Shown here piece by piece: positions 18,143 through 25,587 of a DNA stretch of 50,903 bases. The notes beneath the pieces are model-generated. The model saw only the letters and a program-made list of their open reading frames with translations, searched no databases and was not told where the DNA came from. Made by a program: the position numbers and the translations under genes. Source of the DNA: Bacteroidales bacterium (GTDB taxonomy: Bacteria; Bacteroidota; Bacteroidia; Bacteroidales; UBA932); contig JAFUFP010000042.1 of NCBI GenBank assembly GCA_017469845.1, forward strand, positions 1 to 50,903. The letters run 5' to 3'. The stretch's first letter is position 1, and each line of letters begins with the position of its first letter.

Positions 18143-20668
18143 TTACGTTCTGCTGACAAGTGAAGAATGTTTACCGAGAACTCCAACGAGATCTCTTCCC
18201 TCGATCTTGAACCTGACGTCACCGAAATCGTATGATGCCGGTTGGATCATTGAACGGAGCTTGTCCAAAGGTGCGACGACCTCGGGATTGTTCGACGCAC
18301 CCGCATATTCTCCGAACATTCCCAGTGTGGGACCGTAGGCGATTCCTCCTTTGGCGAACTTCGGAATAGCCGCAAGTGCCGCAACGATGGAAGCCGCTGC
18401 AGCAACGGCAAGAGCGGGACCGACATAGGGGATGTTAGCCACGGCGCTCATTGCTCCCGCCACGGACCCTTCGGCATCGGCATTGGCTTTTCCTTTCTGG
18501 GCCGCAGTAAGAGCGACAATCTGAGGTATCGCCTGTGATATGGCTGAAATAAGATTCGAAGCCCAGTCGAGCCAGGCGGCTGCTGATTCCCCGACAATCT
18601 TTCCGAGGGACGAGAAAGTGGATGACAGGGCACCGAGAGATTGCTGGGCAGCGCCCGCCGTATCGGGGATCTCCTTGATCGTGTTGATATCTTTTTGGGG
18701 TATGATGCCTGATTCCTTCTGGCCGAATTTGTCGAGCTTGGGCAGGGCCTCGTCAGCAAGATCCCGCGCTGACTTCAATTTCCTGTATTCTTCTATCAGG
18801 GCTTTGACTTCTTCGTTTTCCGTACCGTACTTTCGGATCAGGGACGTTATGCCGGACTCCATCGTTTTGAGCCGGAGTTCTATTGCATTCTGCCCCTGTC
18901 CAAGCTGGTAGTTGATGTCAAGAGCCTGCGCTACGGCACTCCTGTATTCCAGGATGTCATTCGTGAGGTCATTTGTCTTTTCCGACAGGGAAGTGGCCGA
19001 AGTTGATACGGACGTTGTCGACGATTGGACCGCGCCTGTCAAACCTGATGCGATAGTGGACAATTCCTCGATAACGCCATTGTATTCTTCGAGGGCCTTT
19101 GCCCCCTCCTTCTTGACGGTAGCTATGTCGCCCTGAAGGGTCGCGAAGTCGTCGGACACCTTCCAACCACCGAGACCGAGCGGCCCCTTGCGTTCATAGG
19201 CGCTTCCGTCCTCTCTCATCGACCACGCTTGGGCATCCAGTTCATTCGCTCTTTTGCCGAGTTCCATCTGTCGCTCGGCCAGGGTCACGGCCCTTGCTTC
19301 AAGAGCCTTCATCCTGATGTATTCGTTCGCCTTTCCCTTCAGCACGTCATACCATTCCGCCTGCGTGTTGTATATGCCGAAGGATTCGCCGTATTTGGAG
19401 TTGAGCTCGTCAATGAGGTTCCTGTCCTCCTTCTTGGCTTTGATGAGCGAATCCAATTTGACCTTGTACCCCGAAATCTCCTTTGATGTCTCGGTCAGAG
19501 TCGTCTTGTAGGCTTCCGCTGGGTCCGGCATCCCTTCGAGGATATCCCTTGTGGACTCCAGCGATCCGTTCGTTTCCTTGCTTTTTGACAACAGCTTGGA
19601 AAGAAGAGTGACAACTCCGGTGATTGCGGCAGAAAGACCTAGTGTCATGGCCGCCTCCAACGCAATGATCTGCGTCTTCAGCACTCCGGTCGCTGTTGCT
19701 GCCGTAATCTCAGAGATGCCCAGCATCTTCGCCGCTGCAGCCTGCAGGCGATGGCTTGCGGCCGTGATGTTCTCCTGGACGGATAAAGCTTTGGATTTGA
19801 TGACGGCAAGGGAGAAAACACCGCTCAGGGCTTTGACGGAAGACACTCCCTTCTGGATGCCGAAGAAAGCCGTGGAAAGCTGCGAAATGACGGTTATAAC
19901 CTTCATGGCGCGGTTGGCGACAGAACCGAGTTTTTCCTGTAAGTCTCCAAGCCGGTTGCTGAATTGTTTCAGGTGGCCGGAATTGGTTTCTGCCAGCGAG
20001 GCATTCATTCCACCGAACTTTTGGGTAAGGACCTCGACTATCGCCGCCACCTTCTCGCTTTCCGTTCCGTTCTTGATAATCTCCGCCGTCTCTTCATCAA
20101 GCGTGATTCCCATTCTTCTGAGTGCCGTAGACTGACCGTCTACCGCTTTCCCGATAGCTTCCGCAATGGAGGCCATATTCTGTCCGGACACGTTGAGTCC
20201 ATAGCGTGCCGCAGCCACGTCGTTCATTGCCGGAATCAATTGCTCGAGAGACTCCTTCTCGTGAAGGAATGTCGCCAGTCTTTCGGCTCCCGCTAGTTGG
20301 ACTTCATCACCAATAACACCCAATTGCTGTTGCGCGGAGCACAGGTCCTTGATGGACTGGATGTCTTCATCCATCGCGTCCATCGTATTTCTCATGGCCG
20401 TCTCAAGCTGCATCTCCGCCTGTTCCTGGACCGCATAGGCGTCCGTGAGACCCTTGAACGCGAATGTGAGCTGATTGGCCAGATCACCCAGATTCTTGAA
20501 GGCAACGGAAGCGGCCGTCCAGTCTATGATGCTCTTGTGAAGGTTGTCTGCGGAAGATGCGGTGGAATCGAGAATGGCCTTGAACTTGTTCGCTTCTTTA
20601 CCAAGAATTTCGAACGTTCTGTCTTGGCCGTCAAGTTTGAACGCTATGGATATGGTGGAATTTGCCAT
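18143..20668 (-). CDS. Phage tail tape measure protein
   Basis: The 841-residue protein sets tail length. The N-terminal part has the conserved tape-measure region with S-G-Q-N-M-A-S-I-A-E-A and a Gly-rich R-R-M-G-I-T-L-D-E-E near residues 160-190. Long helical stretches follow, and hydrophobic segments near 260-275 and about 755-795 (Y-V-G-P-A-L-A-V-A-A-A-A-S-I-V-A-A-L-A-A) could enter the host membrane during DNA ejection. The C-terminus contains F-A-K-G-G-I-A-Y-G-P-T and N-P-E-V-V-A-P-L-D-K-L, common at tape-measure ends. At about 100 nm predicted tail length it fits a siphovirus. Confidence 0.92.
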   Translation of the reverse strand: MANSTISIAFKLDGQDRTFEILGKEANKFKAILDSTASSADNLHKSIIDWTAASVAFKNLGDLANQLTFAFKGLTDAYAVQEQAEMQLETAMRNTMDAMDEDIQSIKDLCSAQQQLGVIGDEVQLAGAERLATFLHEKESLEQLIPAMNDVAAARYGLNVSGQNMASIAEAIGKAVDGQSTALRRMGITLDEETAEIIKNGTESEKVAAIVEVLTQKFGGMNASLAETNSGHLKQFSNRLGDLQEKLGSVANRAMKVITVISQLSTAFFGIQKGVSSVKALSGVFSLAVIKSKALSVQENITAASHRLQAAAAKMLGISEITAATATGVLKTQIIALEAAMTLGLSAAITGVVTLLSKLLSKSKETNGSLESTRDILEGMPDPAEAYKTTLTETSKEISGYKVKLDSLIKAKKEDRNLIDELNSKYGESFGIYNTQAEWYDVLKGKANEYIRMKALEARAVTLAERQMELGKRANELDAQAWSMREDGSAYERKGPLGLGGWKVSDDFATLQGDIATVKKEGAKALEEYNGVIEELSTIASGLTGAVQSSTTSVSTSATSLSEKTNDLTNDILEYRSAVAQALDINYQLGQGQNAIELRLKTMESGITSLIRKYGTENEEVKALIEEYRKLKSARDLADEALPKLDKFGQKESGIIPQKDINTIKEIPDTAGAAQQSLGALSSTFSSLGKIVGESAAAWLDWASNLISAISQAIPQIVALTAAQKGKANADAEGSVAGAMSAVANIPYVGPALAVAAAASIVAALAAIPKFAKGGIAYGPTLGMFGEYAGASNNPEVVAPLDKLRSMIQPASYDFGDVRFKIEGRDLVGVLGKHSSLVSRT

Positions 20669-20692
20669 TGTCGTCGACGATAATTATATTTG
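20661..20692 (+). promoter_or_regulatory. Promoter of the rightward moron gene
   Basis: TTTG at 20661-20664, a 20-bp spacer and TATATTTG at 20685-20692 match the full Bacteroidota consensus. It points right, against the tail operon, and its -33 box overlaps the first codons of the tape measure gene. Expected transcription start is about 20699, 16 bases before an ATG. Confidence 0.75.
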
Positions 20693-20714
20693 CAAGTATA
20701 CAAACGATCTGATT

Positions 20715-20936
20715 ATGCTGTCATCAATTATTGATTTGCTGGATTGGCTTCTGGACTTAGAGATAGCGGGTATTCCAGTCGGTCTGTTCATCATAATGCT
20801 GCCGGTCATTTATCTTTTCTGGAAATGTACCAAATGGTTCCAGTCCACCTATACGGACCCGCTGCTTGACGCCTACAAGAAATTCCGAGAAGAGAATAGC
20901 GACAAGCCTCAGGAAGAAGATTCGGACAAGGAATGA
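20715..20936 (+). CDS. Single-TM membrane protein, candidate moron
   Basis: The 73-residue product has an acidic amphipathic N-terminus (L-L-D-W-L-L-D-L-E) and one strong TM segment (I-P-V-G-L-F-I-I-M-L-P-V-I-Y-L-F-W) at about 20-38. A highly charged tail (E-E-D-S-D-K-E) follows. It is encoded opposite to all neighbours, between tape measure and tail chaperone, directly behind a consensus promoter. Its 3' end overlaps the chaperone T frame by 28 bp. Own promoter, reverse orientation and membrane location fit a lysogeny-expressed cargo gene such as a superinfection-exclusion protein; function is inferred. Confidence 0.65.
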   Translation: MLSSIIDLLDWLLDLEIAGIPVGLFIIMLPVIYLFWKCTKWFQSTYTDPLLDAYKKFREENSDKPQEEDSDKE

Positions 20937-21244
20937 GCGGCATTGCGTTCCGCCAGTTCCCTCATTCTTCCTGGGGTACTTTTCTTTATGGGCTCCCTCG
21001 GCTTTTCTTCATCTTCTATGCTCATTATATCTTCCGGCTTGAGCTTTTTCTTGCTGTAAGGCTGCAGCAGGAGCGCAGCAAGCATTCTTGTCCTTTCCCA
21101 CGCTTGTCTCTCCGTTATCCTGCGATTTTCCGCCCATCCCTTTGATATCGCGCCCAACTCTTCTGGAGTCAGATTCCCGAATTCTTCGGGGGACAGCCCC
21201 AACTGTCCGGTGGCGAATCCCAGGATTTCCAGGATGGTCAGGCT
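20909..21244 (-). CDS. Tail assembly chaperone, T part of the G-T frameshift fusion
   Basis: This frame has no good ATG near its 5' end, only a TTG at 21202. It is read most naturally after a -1 shift at the A7 run 21244-21250, giving 111 residues that continue from the G protein. The sequence (L-S-P-E-E-F-G-N-L-T-P-E-E-L ... A-W-E-R-T-R-M-L-A-A-L-L) resembles downstream chaperone domains that recruit the tape measure protein. It ends in a charged, probably disordered tail. The gene order G, T, tape measure is the classical one. Confidence 0.8.
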   Translation of the reverse strand, partial: SLTILEILGFATGQLGLSPEEFGNLTPEELGAISKGWAENRRITERQAWERTRMLAALLLQPYSKKKLKPEDIMSIEDEEKPREPIKKSTPGRMRELAERNAAHSLSESSS

Positions 21245-21543
21245 TTTTTTGGGTCCGTGTCCTCCTTCTTCTCTTCCGAAATCGCGGCGGACATGATATC
21301 CATGTCTTCCGGTGAGACATTGTCGCAGAAGTCTTCAAGGGACATGGCAAAAGGCACCCCGTCAGCCTTGCATGCGGATGCCACGCAGCACCATATGAGG
21401 ACAGCCACATCGGATATCCCCCTGCCGTCTATTTCGGAAACCTCGCGTCCGGTCTCCCTCTTGAAACGGAGCATCGCCCCCATCGTCATGCGACAGGGGT
21501 ACGATGTTCCGTCAATGGTAACGTGTATTGTTCCTTTGGACAT
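21238..21543 (-). CDS. Tail assembly chaperone, G part
   Basis: The 101-residue protein starts M-S-K-G-T-I-H-V-T-I-D-G and contains M-L-R-F-K-R-E-T-G near residue 25 and a conserved helical middle (V-A-V-L-I-W-C-C-V-A-S-A). It ends D-P-K-K-A just after the slippery sequence. It lies between tail tube and tape measure, the fixed place of lambda gpG-like proteins. A fraction of ribosomes should shift to yield the longer GT form. Both are absent from the finished tail in known systems. Confidence 0.82.
   Translation of the reverse strand: MSKGTIHVTIDGTSYPCRMTMGAMLRFKRETGREVSEIDGRGISDVAVLIWCCVASACKADGVPFAMSLEDFCDNVSPEDMDIMSAAISEEKKEDTDPKKA
21244..21250 (-). other. Programmed -1 ribosomal frameshift site (A AAA AAA)
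   Basis: On the coding strand the last codons of the G gene read CCA AAA AAA GCC TGA, so the heptamer A-AAA-AAA is in the correct X-XXY-YYZ phase. Slipping back one base gives AGC CTG ACC and so on, exactly the frame of the T region, which stays open to 20909 (112 codons). The zero-frame stop follows two codons after the run. Lambda-like phages conserve such a shift at this point of the genome. Confidence 0.8.
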
Positions 21544-21546
21544 ACT

Positions 21547-22026
21547 CTATGAATTTGAGAGAGCCTCGCCCGTGATCTTTGACTCGTCGACGGTGACCTC
21601 ACCGTCATTCTCGAGGGAGCCGTTGTAGGTGGCGTCATCCTGTGCGGGCGCGGAGCGCTCGAGGGACGCGATGATGAAGTTTCCGGAGAGGTAGGGGACT
21701 TCGGAGTCTTCCCTTTCCATCGCCTGTACTTCGACGCTCTGCCCGGTCTTCCACTGGGACACGATGCTCTTGAATCCTCCCTCGGTTTCTTCGTAGAAGG
21801 AGAGGCCTTCGAATGAGATGGAGCACGAGAGTCCGGTGACACCCTTGCCCTTCCAGAGTCCTGCGGACAAGGAAGCGGTGGCGACAGGCTTGACTGCTCG
21901 CTCCTTCGTCTCGGAGTTGAATGTGGCGGTATGGGAAGTGCAATGCCCTATCGCCTTTCCGTTGATATAAAGAAGGAGGTCACTTCCGTTGACGTACCCC
22001 TTCTTGACTGTTGCTGATTTTGGCAT
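21547..22026 (-). CDS. Major tail tube protein
   Basis: The 159-residue protein has L-L-L-Y-I-N-G-K-A-I-G-H-C-T near residue 17 and a G-L-S-C-S-I-S-F-E-G-L middle region. It ends in a beta-rich A-S-L-E-R-S-A-P-A-Q-D-D-A-T-Y-N-G-S-L-E-N-D-G pattern typical of Bacteroidota tail tube subunits. It sits directly upstream of the chaperone genes. It would polymerise into the long tail tube. Confidence 0.85.
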   Translation of the reverse strand: MPKSATVKKGYVNGSDLLLYINGKAIGHCTSHTATFNSETKERAVKPVATASLSAGLWKGKGVTGLSCSISFEGLSFYEETEGGFKSIVSQWKTGQSVEVQAMEREDSEVPYLSGNFIIASLERSAPAQDDATYNGSLENDGEVTVDESKITGEALSNS

Positions 22027-22037
22027 GATGTGATTCT

Positions 22038-22460
22038 TTAGACGTTGTTGATCTTGATTTCAAATGAAAGAGTCTGGAAGTACGCTCCCGCATCCCAGCC
22101 CTCTTCCGCATCGGTGAGCATGGAGGATCTTGCGACAATGGCATCGCCGTCGGCGTCCTCGTACTCCGCATTGATTCCGTCGAGAGCTGTTCTGACGGCT
22201 TCGGCTATTTCAATGGAACCGGCATATGTGGCCGAATAGCAGACCACTTCCGTCACTATCGAATCCGAACCGTGTGACCCCTTGACGGGGACGATTGCGG
22301 CGGACGCTCTCCTGTAGCATATGTACGGGAGCTGCGCCCCCTCTTCGCTCACGACCGGGAATATCTTGTTCACGGCATCCGTTACTCCCTGGTCATTGGA
22401 AAGGATGTCGTATACGAGAAGTCCCGCGCTCAATGATGATATCCTATGTCCTGCAGCCAT
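22038..22460 (-). CDS. DUF3168-like tail completion protein
   Basis: The 140-residue protein resembles the DUF3168 family, whose members act at the head-tail interface or tail terminus. Indicators are A-G-L-L-V-Y-D-I-L-S-N-D near residue 12, a central L-P-Y-I-C-Y-R, and A-E-A-V-R-T-A-L-D-G. It lies between the HK97-gp10-like and tube genes and overlaps the preceding gene by 17 bp. Confidence 0.75.
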   Translation of the reverse strand: MAAGHRISSLSAGLLVYDILSNDQGVTDAVNKIFPVVSEEGAQLPYICYRRASAAIVPVKGSHGSDSIVTEVVCYSATYAGSIEIAEAVRTALDGINAEYEDADGDAIVARSSMLTDAEEGWDAGAYFQTLSFEIKINNV

Positions 22461-23013
22461 GTTTCTTCGCTACTTTTACAACATAATCCTTCACATTCTC
22501 GTGGATGTCGCTTGTGACGGATGAAGCGACCTTGTTCTTCGCGCTTACCATGAAGCGCACCGGCTTGATGGCACCGGTCGGGTGAGATGACCTGGAACGC
22601 GTTCCGAACATCCTTGTATGTCTGCCGGAATTGGACTTGGTACGTCTCTGTCCGGTTCCGTCTTCCGCCCATATCAGGACAGGCCTCGGTGAATACTTGG
22701 AAGGGTTGCGCCGCACCTGGCGGTTCTCATAAAATCCGGCCACTCCTACCCAGCCGTTCCGGCTCTTGGAACGCTTCATCTTGGTCCCCACGGTCACCCT
22801 GAATCCGGCAGTCCTCTTGAAGACTATCGAGCGGACTCCCTTTTCCAGGTTCCGGTTGGAGGACATGCCGGAACGCAGGTCGCTGACCGCGGCGTTGCGG
22901 ACCTTGGCCGCGCTTTTGCGGAATCCTCCCTTGAGAGCCTTGACCCTTTCCTTCTCGGACAGATCCGCGAACAGCTTCTCCAGTTCGGAGATGTCGTACT
23001 CCATCGTCCTCAT
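22444..23013 (-). CDS. HK97-gp10-like neck/tail protein
   Basis: The 189-residue, very basic protein starts with an acidic helix (M-E-Y-D-I-S-E-L-E-K-L-F) and K-A-L-K-G-G-F-R-K-S-A-A-K-V-R-N-A, a pattern of HK97 gp10 family proteins. A Y-x-E-N-R and R-N-P-S-K-Y-S-P-R-P region follows. It lies in the head-to-tail joining cluster. The N-terminus overlaps nothing upstream (4-bp gap). Confidence 0.75.
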   Translation of the reverse strand: MRTMEYDISELEKLFADLSEKERVKALKGGFRKSAAKVRNAAVSDLRSGMSSNRNLEKGVRSIVFKRTAGFRVTVGTKMKRSKSRNGWVGVAGFYENRQVRRNPSKYSPRPVLIWAEDGTGQRRTKSNSGRHTRMFGTRSRSSHPTGAIKPVRFMVSAKNKVASSVTSDIHENVKDYVVKVAKKHGCRT

Positions 23014-23017
23014 GGCA

Positions 23018-23335
23018 CTACTCGTTCACCTTGTCGCAGATGAGGCGCTTCAGCCCCCTCTGCCTGTTGTGTTCCAAGGCGGAGACTGAATACACCGTCC
23101 CGTCATAGACGGCCCTCCACTTCTCGGACACCTCGTGGGCGTCCCTTATGATGATTTCCACATGCCCTGACGGGAACAGCTCACCTACCTGTATGCCGGT
23201 ATTGCCGGATTTCCAGACTATCTCAGCGTGTACGGTGGCGGAGTCGGCGAATGTCGTCGACTCCGCACCGAACGCGTCGGTGGACACTGTGGGGCGCTGG
23301 AGCATGACCAGCTCCGTCAGTCGTCCGGCTATCAT
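23018..23335 (-). CDS. Head-tail joining protein (HK97 gp9/SPP1 gp16-like)
   Basis: With a start at 23335, inside an ATGA overlap with the upstream gene, the product is 105 residues: M-I-A-G-R-L-T-E-L-V-M-L-Q-R-P. The family pattern of stopper proteins is visible, including an R-D-A-H-E-V-S-E-K-W-R-A-V-Y-D-G-x-V-Y-x-V core. A longer frame to 23437 exists but its extra residues are out of character. It probably seals the connector after DNA packaging. Confidence 0.8.
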   Translation of the reverse strand: MIAGRLTELVMLQRPTVSTDAFGAESTTFADSATVHAEIVWKSGNTGIQVGELFPSGHVEIIIRDAHEVSEKWRAVYDGTVYSVSALEHNRQRGLKRLICDKVNE

Positions 23336-23646
23336 GATGAAGAAGAGAGTTTCCTGAAGGGTTTGACAAGAGCTTCGAGGGCGTGCGGGACCGCATGCAT
23401 CTGCACTCCCGCCACGCTTTCCCTCTGGTTGTACCAATGTCCGGCCAGCAGGAGCACGGCATGCTGAAGAGAAGAGGGCAGTTGTCCGGTGTCTTCGACC
23501 ACAAGATCATCCAGAGTCCGGTTCGTCATGGTGACGACAGATTCCTCCGCCGCGTCCAGAAGATGCTGCAGATAATCGTCGTCTCCGCTGAAATCATCGG
23601 CCCTGACGTGCTTCTTGAGAAGGGAAAGATCCGTTGTCGCTGCCAT
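23332..23646 (-). CDS. Head-tail connector protein (gp6-like)
   Basis: The 104-residue helical protein has L-L-K-K-H-V-R-A-D-D ... D-D-D-Y-L-Q-H-L-L-D-A-A, then a helix L-Q-H-A-V-L-L-L-A-G-H-W-Y-N-Q-R-E. This is the pattern of HK97 gp6/phage_connect proteins, which form the ring below the portal. It lies 17 bp downstream of the major capsid gene and overlaps the next gene by 4 bp. Confidence 0.85.
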   Translation of the reverse strand: MAATTDLSLLKKHVRADDFSGDDDYLQHLLDAAEESVVTMTNRTLDDLVVEDTGQLPSSLQHAVLLLAGHWYNQRESVAGVQMHAVPHALEALVKPFRKLSSSS

Positions 23647-23663
23647 AACTCAGAAGGGTTTCG

Positions 23664-24875
23664 CTAGCTGCCCGAAGACACCCTGCCGAGGATGAACGCC
23701 TCGGGACGGAGAGTCTTGGTGCCGTAGTCGGTGTTGAGGACGAAGTCGACGCTGTCCTTGCGGGACATGCTGTAAGGATCCACGATGAAACGGAGGGTTC
23801 CGAACAGACCCATGGGCTGATAGCCGAAGTCGCCGAGCGCGATATACTCGACGGGAGTGTTGCCGGAAGTGTCGCGGATCACGTTGGTGGTGTACACGGG
23901 AAGACCGCAGAGTTTTCCGTCCTGGATCATCGGGACATAGATTCCCTCGGAGTTGATGGGGGTCCCCTCGAGGACCGCCTGCATGCTCTTGGTCATGATC
24001 CAGCAGAGGTGGTTGCCCTCGATGCCGGTCTCAAGCACGGCGGCCTTCATGTTCTTGTTGAGTTCGATGAAGGTGGGAACGGTGGAGAGGGTTACGACTG
24101 CGTTGTATTTCTTCTCCTCCTTGGAGCGAGAGGCCGCGCTCTTGGCGGCTACCTGGAGAATCTTGGCGATAGGTCCGACAAGGTTCGTGGCGTTGTTGAC
24201 CACAGTGGGGCTGAACAGGATCTTGTTCAGAAGCTGACGGATAGAGAGGGGCATCACTTCACGGATGATCATCTCGAGTACACCTGCCGACTGGTTGAGC
24301 GACTGGTTGGTCACGGGAATGGCGATGCCGATCCTTTCGGGATTGGCGGTGAGTTTGTTGAACTCGATCTTGGTGTCGGAAAGTGCGACACCTTCTCCGG
24401 CTACGGTCGCCTCGACCATGTCATAGGTGGGCCACACGTAGTCACCGGCAAGCCCGGTGGGCATGGGGAGACCGACCTTGTCGAGGATGAATCCTTCCTG
24501 GAGAGGCTTGATGATGTCCTGGACATTGAGAGGGACGATGGCGCCGCTTTCGATGTCGGAGACCATCATTCCGGTGAACTCGCCCTCGCGCATGAAGGTG
24601 ATTTCAGTCTTGCGGCCCTTTGAGGCGTTCTCGCGGATCATCCTGACCGCTTCCTCGCGGGCGTTGGGATTCTCGCGCAGATGCTCGGCAGTCGCTGCCT
24701 GCATGCGCATGCTGATGAGCTGGTTCTCGCGGCTGAGGGCCTCGAACTCCTTGTTCTCGGCCTCGGTGCGCTCGCGCTGCTCCTTTTCGCACGCATCGGC
24801 TATTTCGCTGATGCGGTCGCAGTTCGCCTGGTACTGATTGACCAGCTGGCGGACATTGATCTGGTTTTTCTTCAT
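23664..24875 (-). CDS. HK97-fold major capsid protein
   Basis: With the start at 24875 (M-K-K-N-Q-I-N-V-R-Q-L) the product is 403 residues. The first 100 or so form a coiled-coil delta (scaffold) domain with many Glu and Arg. The mature HK97-fold part follows, with V-W-P-T-Y-D, A-V-L-E-G-T-P-I-N-S-E-G near residue 300, and a C-terminal F-V-L-N-T-D-Y-G-T-K-T-L-R-P-E-A-F. The delta domain would be removed by the protease encoded just upstream. The frame is open to 24920, but the additional residues overlap the protease gene. Confidence 0.93.
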   Translation of the reverse strand: MKKNQINVRQLVNQYQANCDRISEIADACEKEQRERTEAENKEFEALSRENQLISMRMQAATAEHLRENPNAREEAVRMIRENASKGRKTEITFMREGEFTGMMVSDIESGAIVPLNVQDIIKPLQEGFILDKVGLPMPTGLAGDYVWPTYDMVEATVAGEGVALSDTKIEFNKLTANPERIGIAIPVTNQSLNQSAGVLEMIIREVMPLSIRQLLNKILFSPTVVNNATNLVGPIAKILQVAAKSAASRSKEEKKYNAVVTLSTVPTFIELNKNMKAAVLETGIEGNHLCWIMTKSMQAVLEGTPINSEGIYVPMIQDGKLCGLPVYTTNVIRDTSGNTPVEYIALGDFGYQPMGLFGTLRFIVDPYSMSRKDSVDFVLNTDYGTKTLRPEAFILGRVSSGS

Positions 24876-24891
24876 TTCTTCGGAAAATTGG

Positions 24892-25587
24892 TTACACAAA
24901 TATTTTGATGTTGGCGGCACGGCGCATTTCGCGCACCTGCTCGTTTATCTTCCTTCTGTCCACCTCGGGATCTTCGGGCTTCCCGTCGGCTTTCGCGGCT
25001 TCGACGAATTCTCTCGCTTCCACGCTGGTGGCGGGATAGGCAGGATCCGCGGCAAGGGTAAAGTCGTATATTCCCGTGATCTGGCGGACCGTGTAGGTCG
25101 TATACGATTTCCCGTCGCGTACTTCCGTGGACCTTTCTACGAAACCGGGTTCCCAGTAGTAGGTGCTGAACATGAAGGAGCAACCGGCGAGGTCACCTCT
25201 GCGGACAAGTTCTATGGCCTTGTCTCCGTCGGCGGTGTTCGGCGCTTCGAACTCGAACTTCACACCTTTGTCGTCAATCTCGTACGAAAGGGTGCCGGAT
25301 CCTTTGTTGGACCTGGCCAATATGAGCTGGCGGTCATGGAACATCGTCATCTTGATGTCCGAGGAATCCAGAAGTTCCCTGGTGACGGCTTCGGGTGATA
25401 TCACCTCCCGCGCTTCTCCGTCCTCATCGTCCCAGATGGGTTCCGACGGAGTGTTGAAGAGAATGGCGTATCCGGAGATCGTCCTCCCCGGAGCCTCGCC
25501 TTCGCCCGCTTCGCGGACATGGAGATCCGCAGCGGATGTAAGAAGTTCCCTCCTTACGTTCTCATTCCTGGTCTTGCTTGTTTTCAT
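24892..25587 (-). CDS. HK97 family prohead protease
   Basis: The 231-residue serine protease matures the procapsid. Catalytic candidates are His84 in M-F-H-D-R and Ser137 in G-D-L-A-G-C-S-F-M-F. The opening fold has the usual I-S-G-Y-A-I-L-F-N and E-V-I-S-P-E-A motifs. It overlaps the portal gene by 26 bp and precedes the capsid gene, the usual HK97 order. Confidence 0.92.
   Translation of the reverse strand: MKTSKTRNENVRRELLTSAADLHVREAGEGEAPGRTISGYAILFNTPSEPIWDDEDGEAREVISPEAVTRELLDSSDIKMTMFHDRQLILARSNKGSGTLSYEIDDKGVKFEFEAPNTADGDKAIELVRRGDLAGCSFMFSTYYWEPGFVERSTEVRDGKSYTTYTVRQITGIYDFTLAADPAYPATSVEAREFVEAAKADGKPEDPEVDRRKINEQVREMRRAANIKIFV

Noticed and set aside
19551..20135. 194-residue rightward frame inside the tape measure gene
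   Set aside because: It is an antisense shadow of a conserved tape measure region; there is no promoter and no motif.
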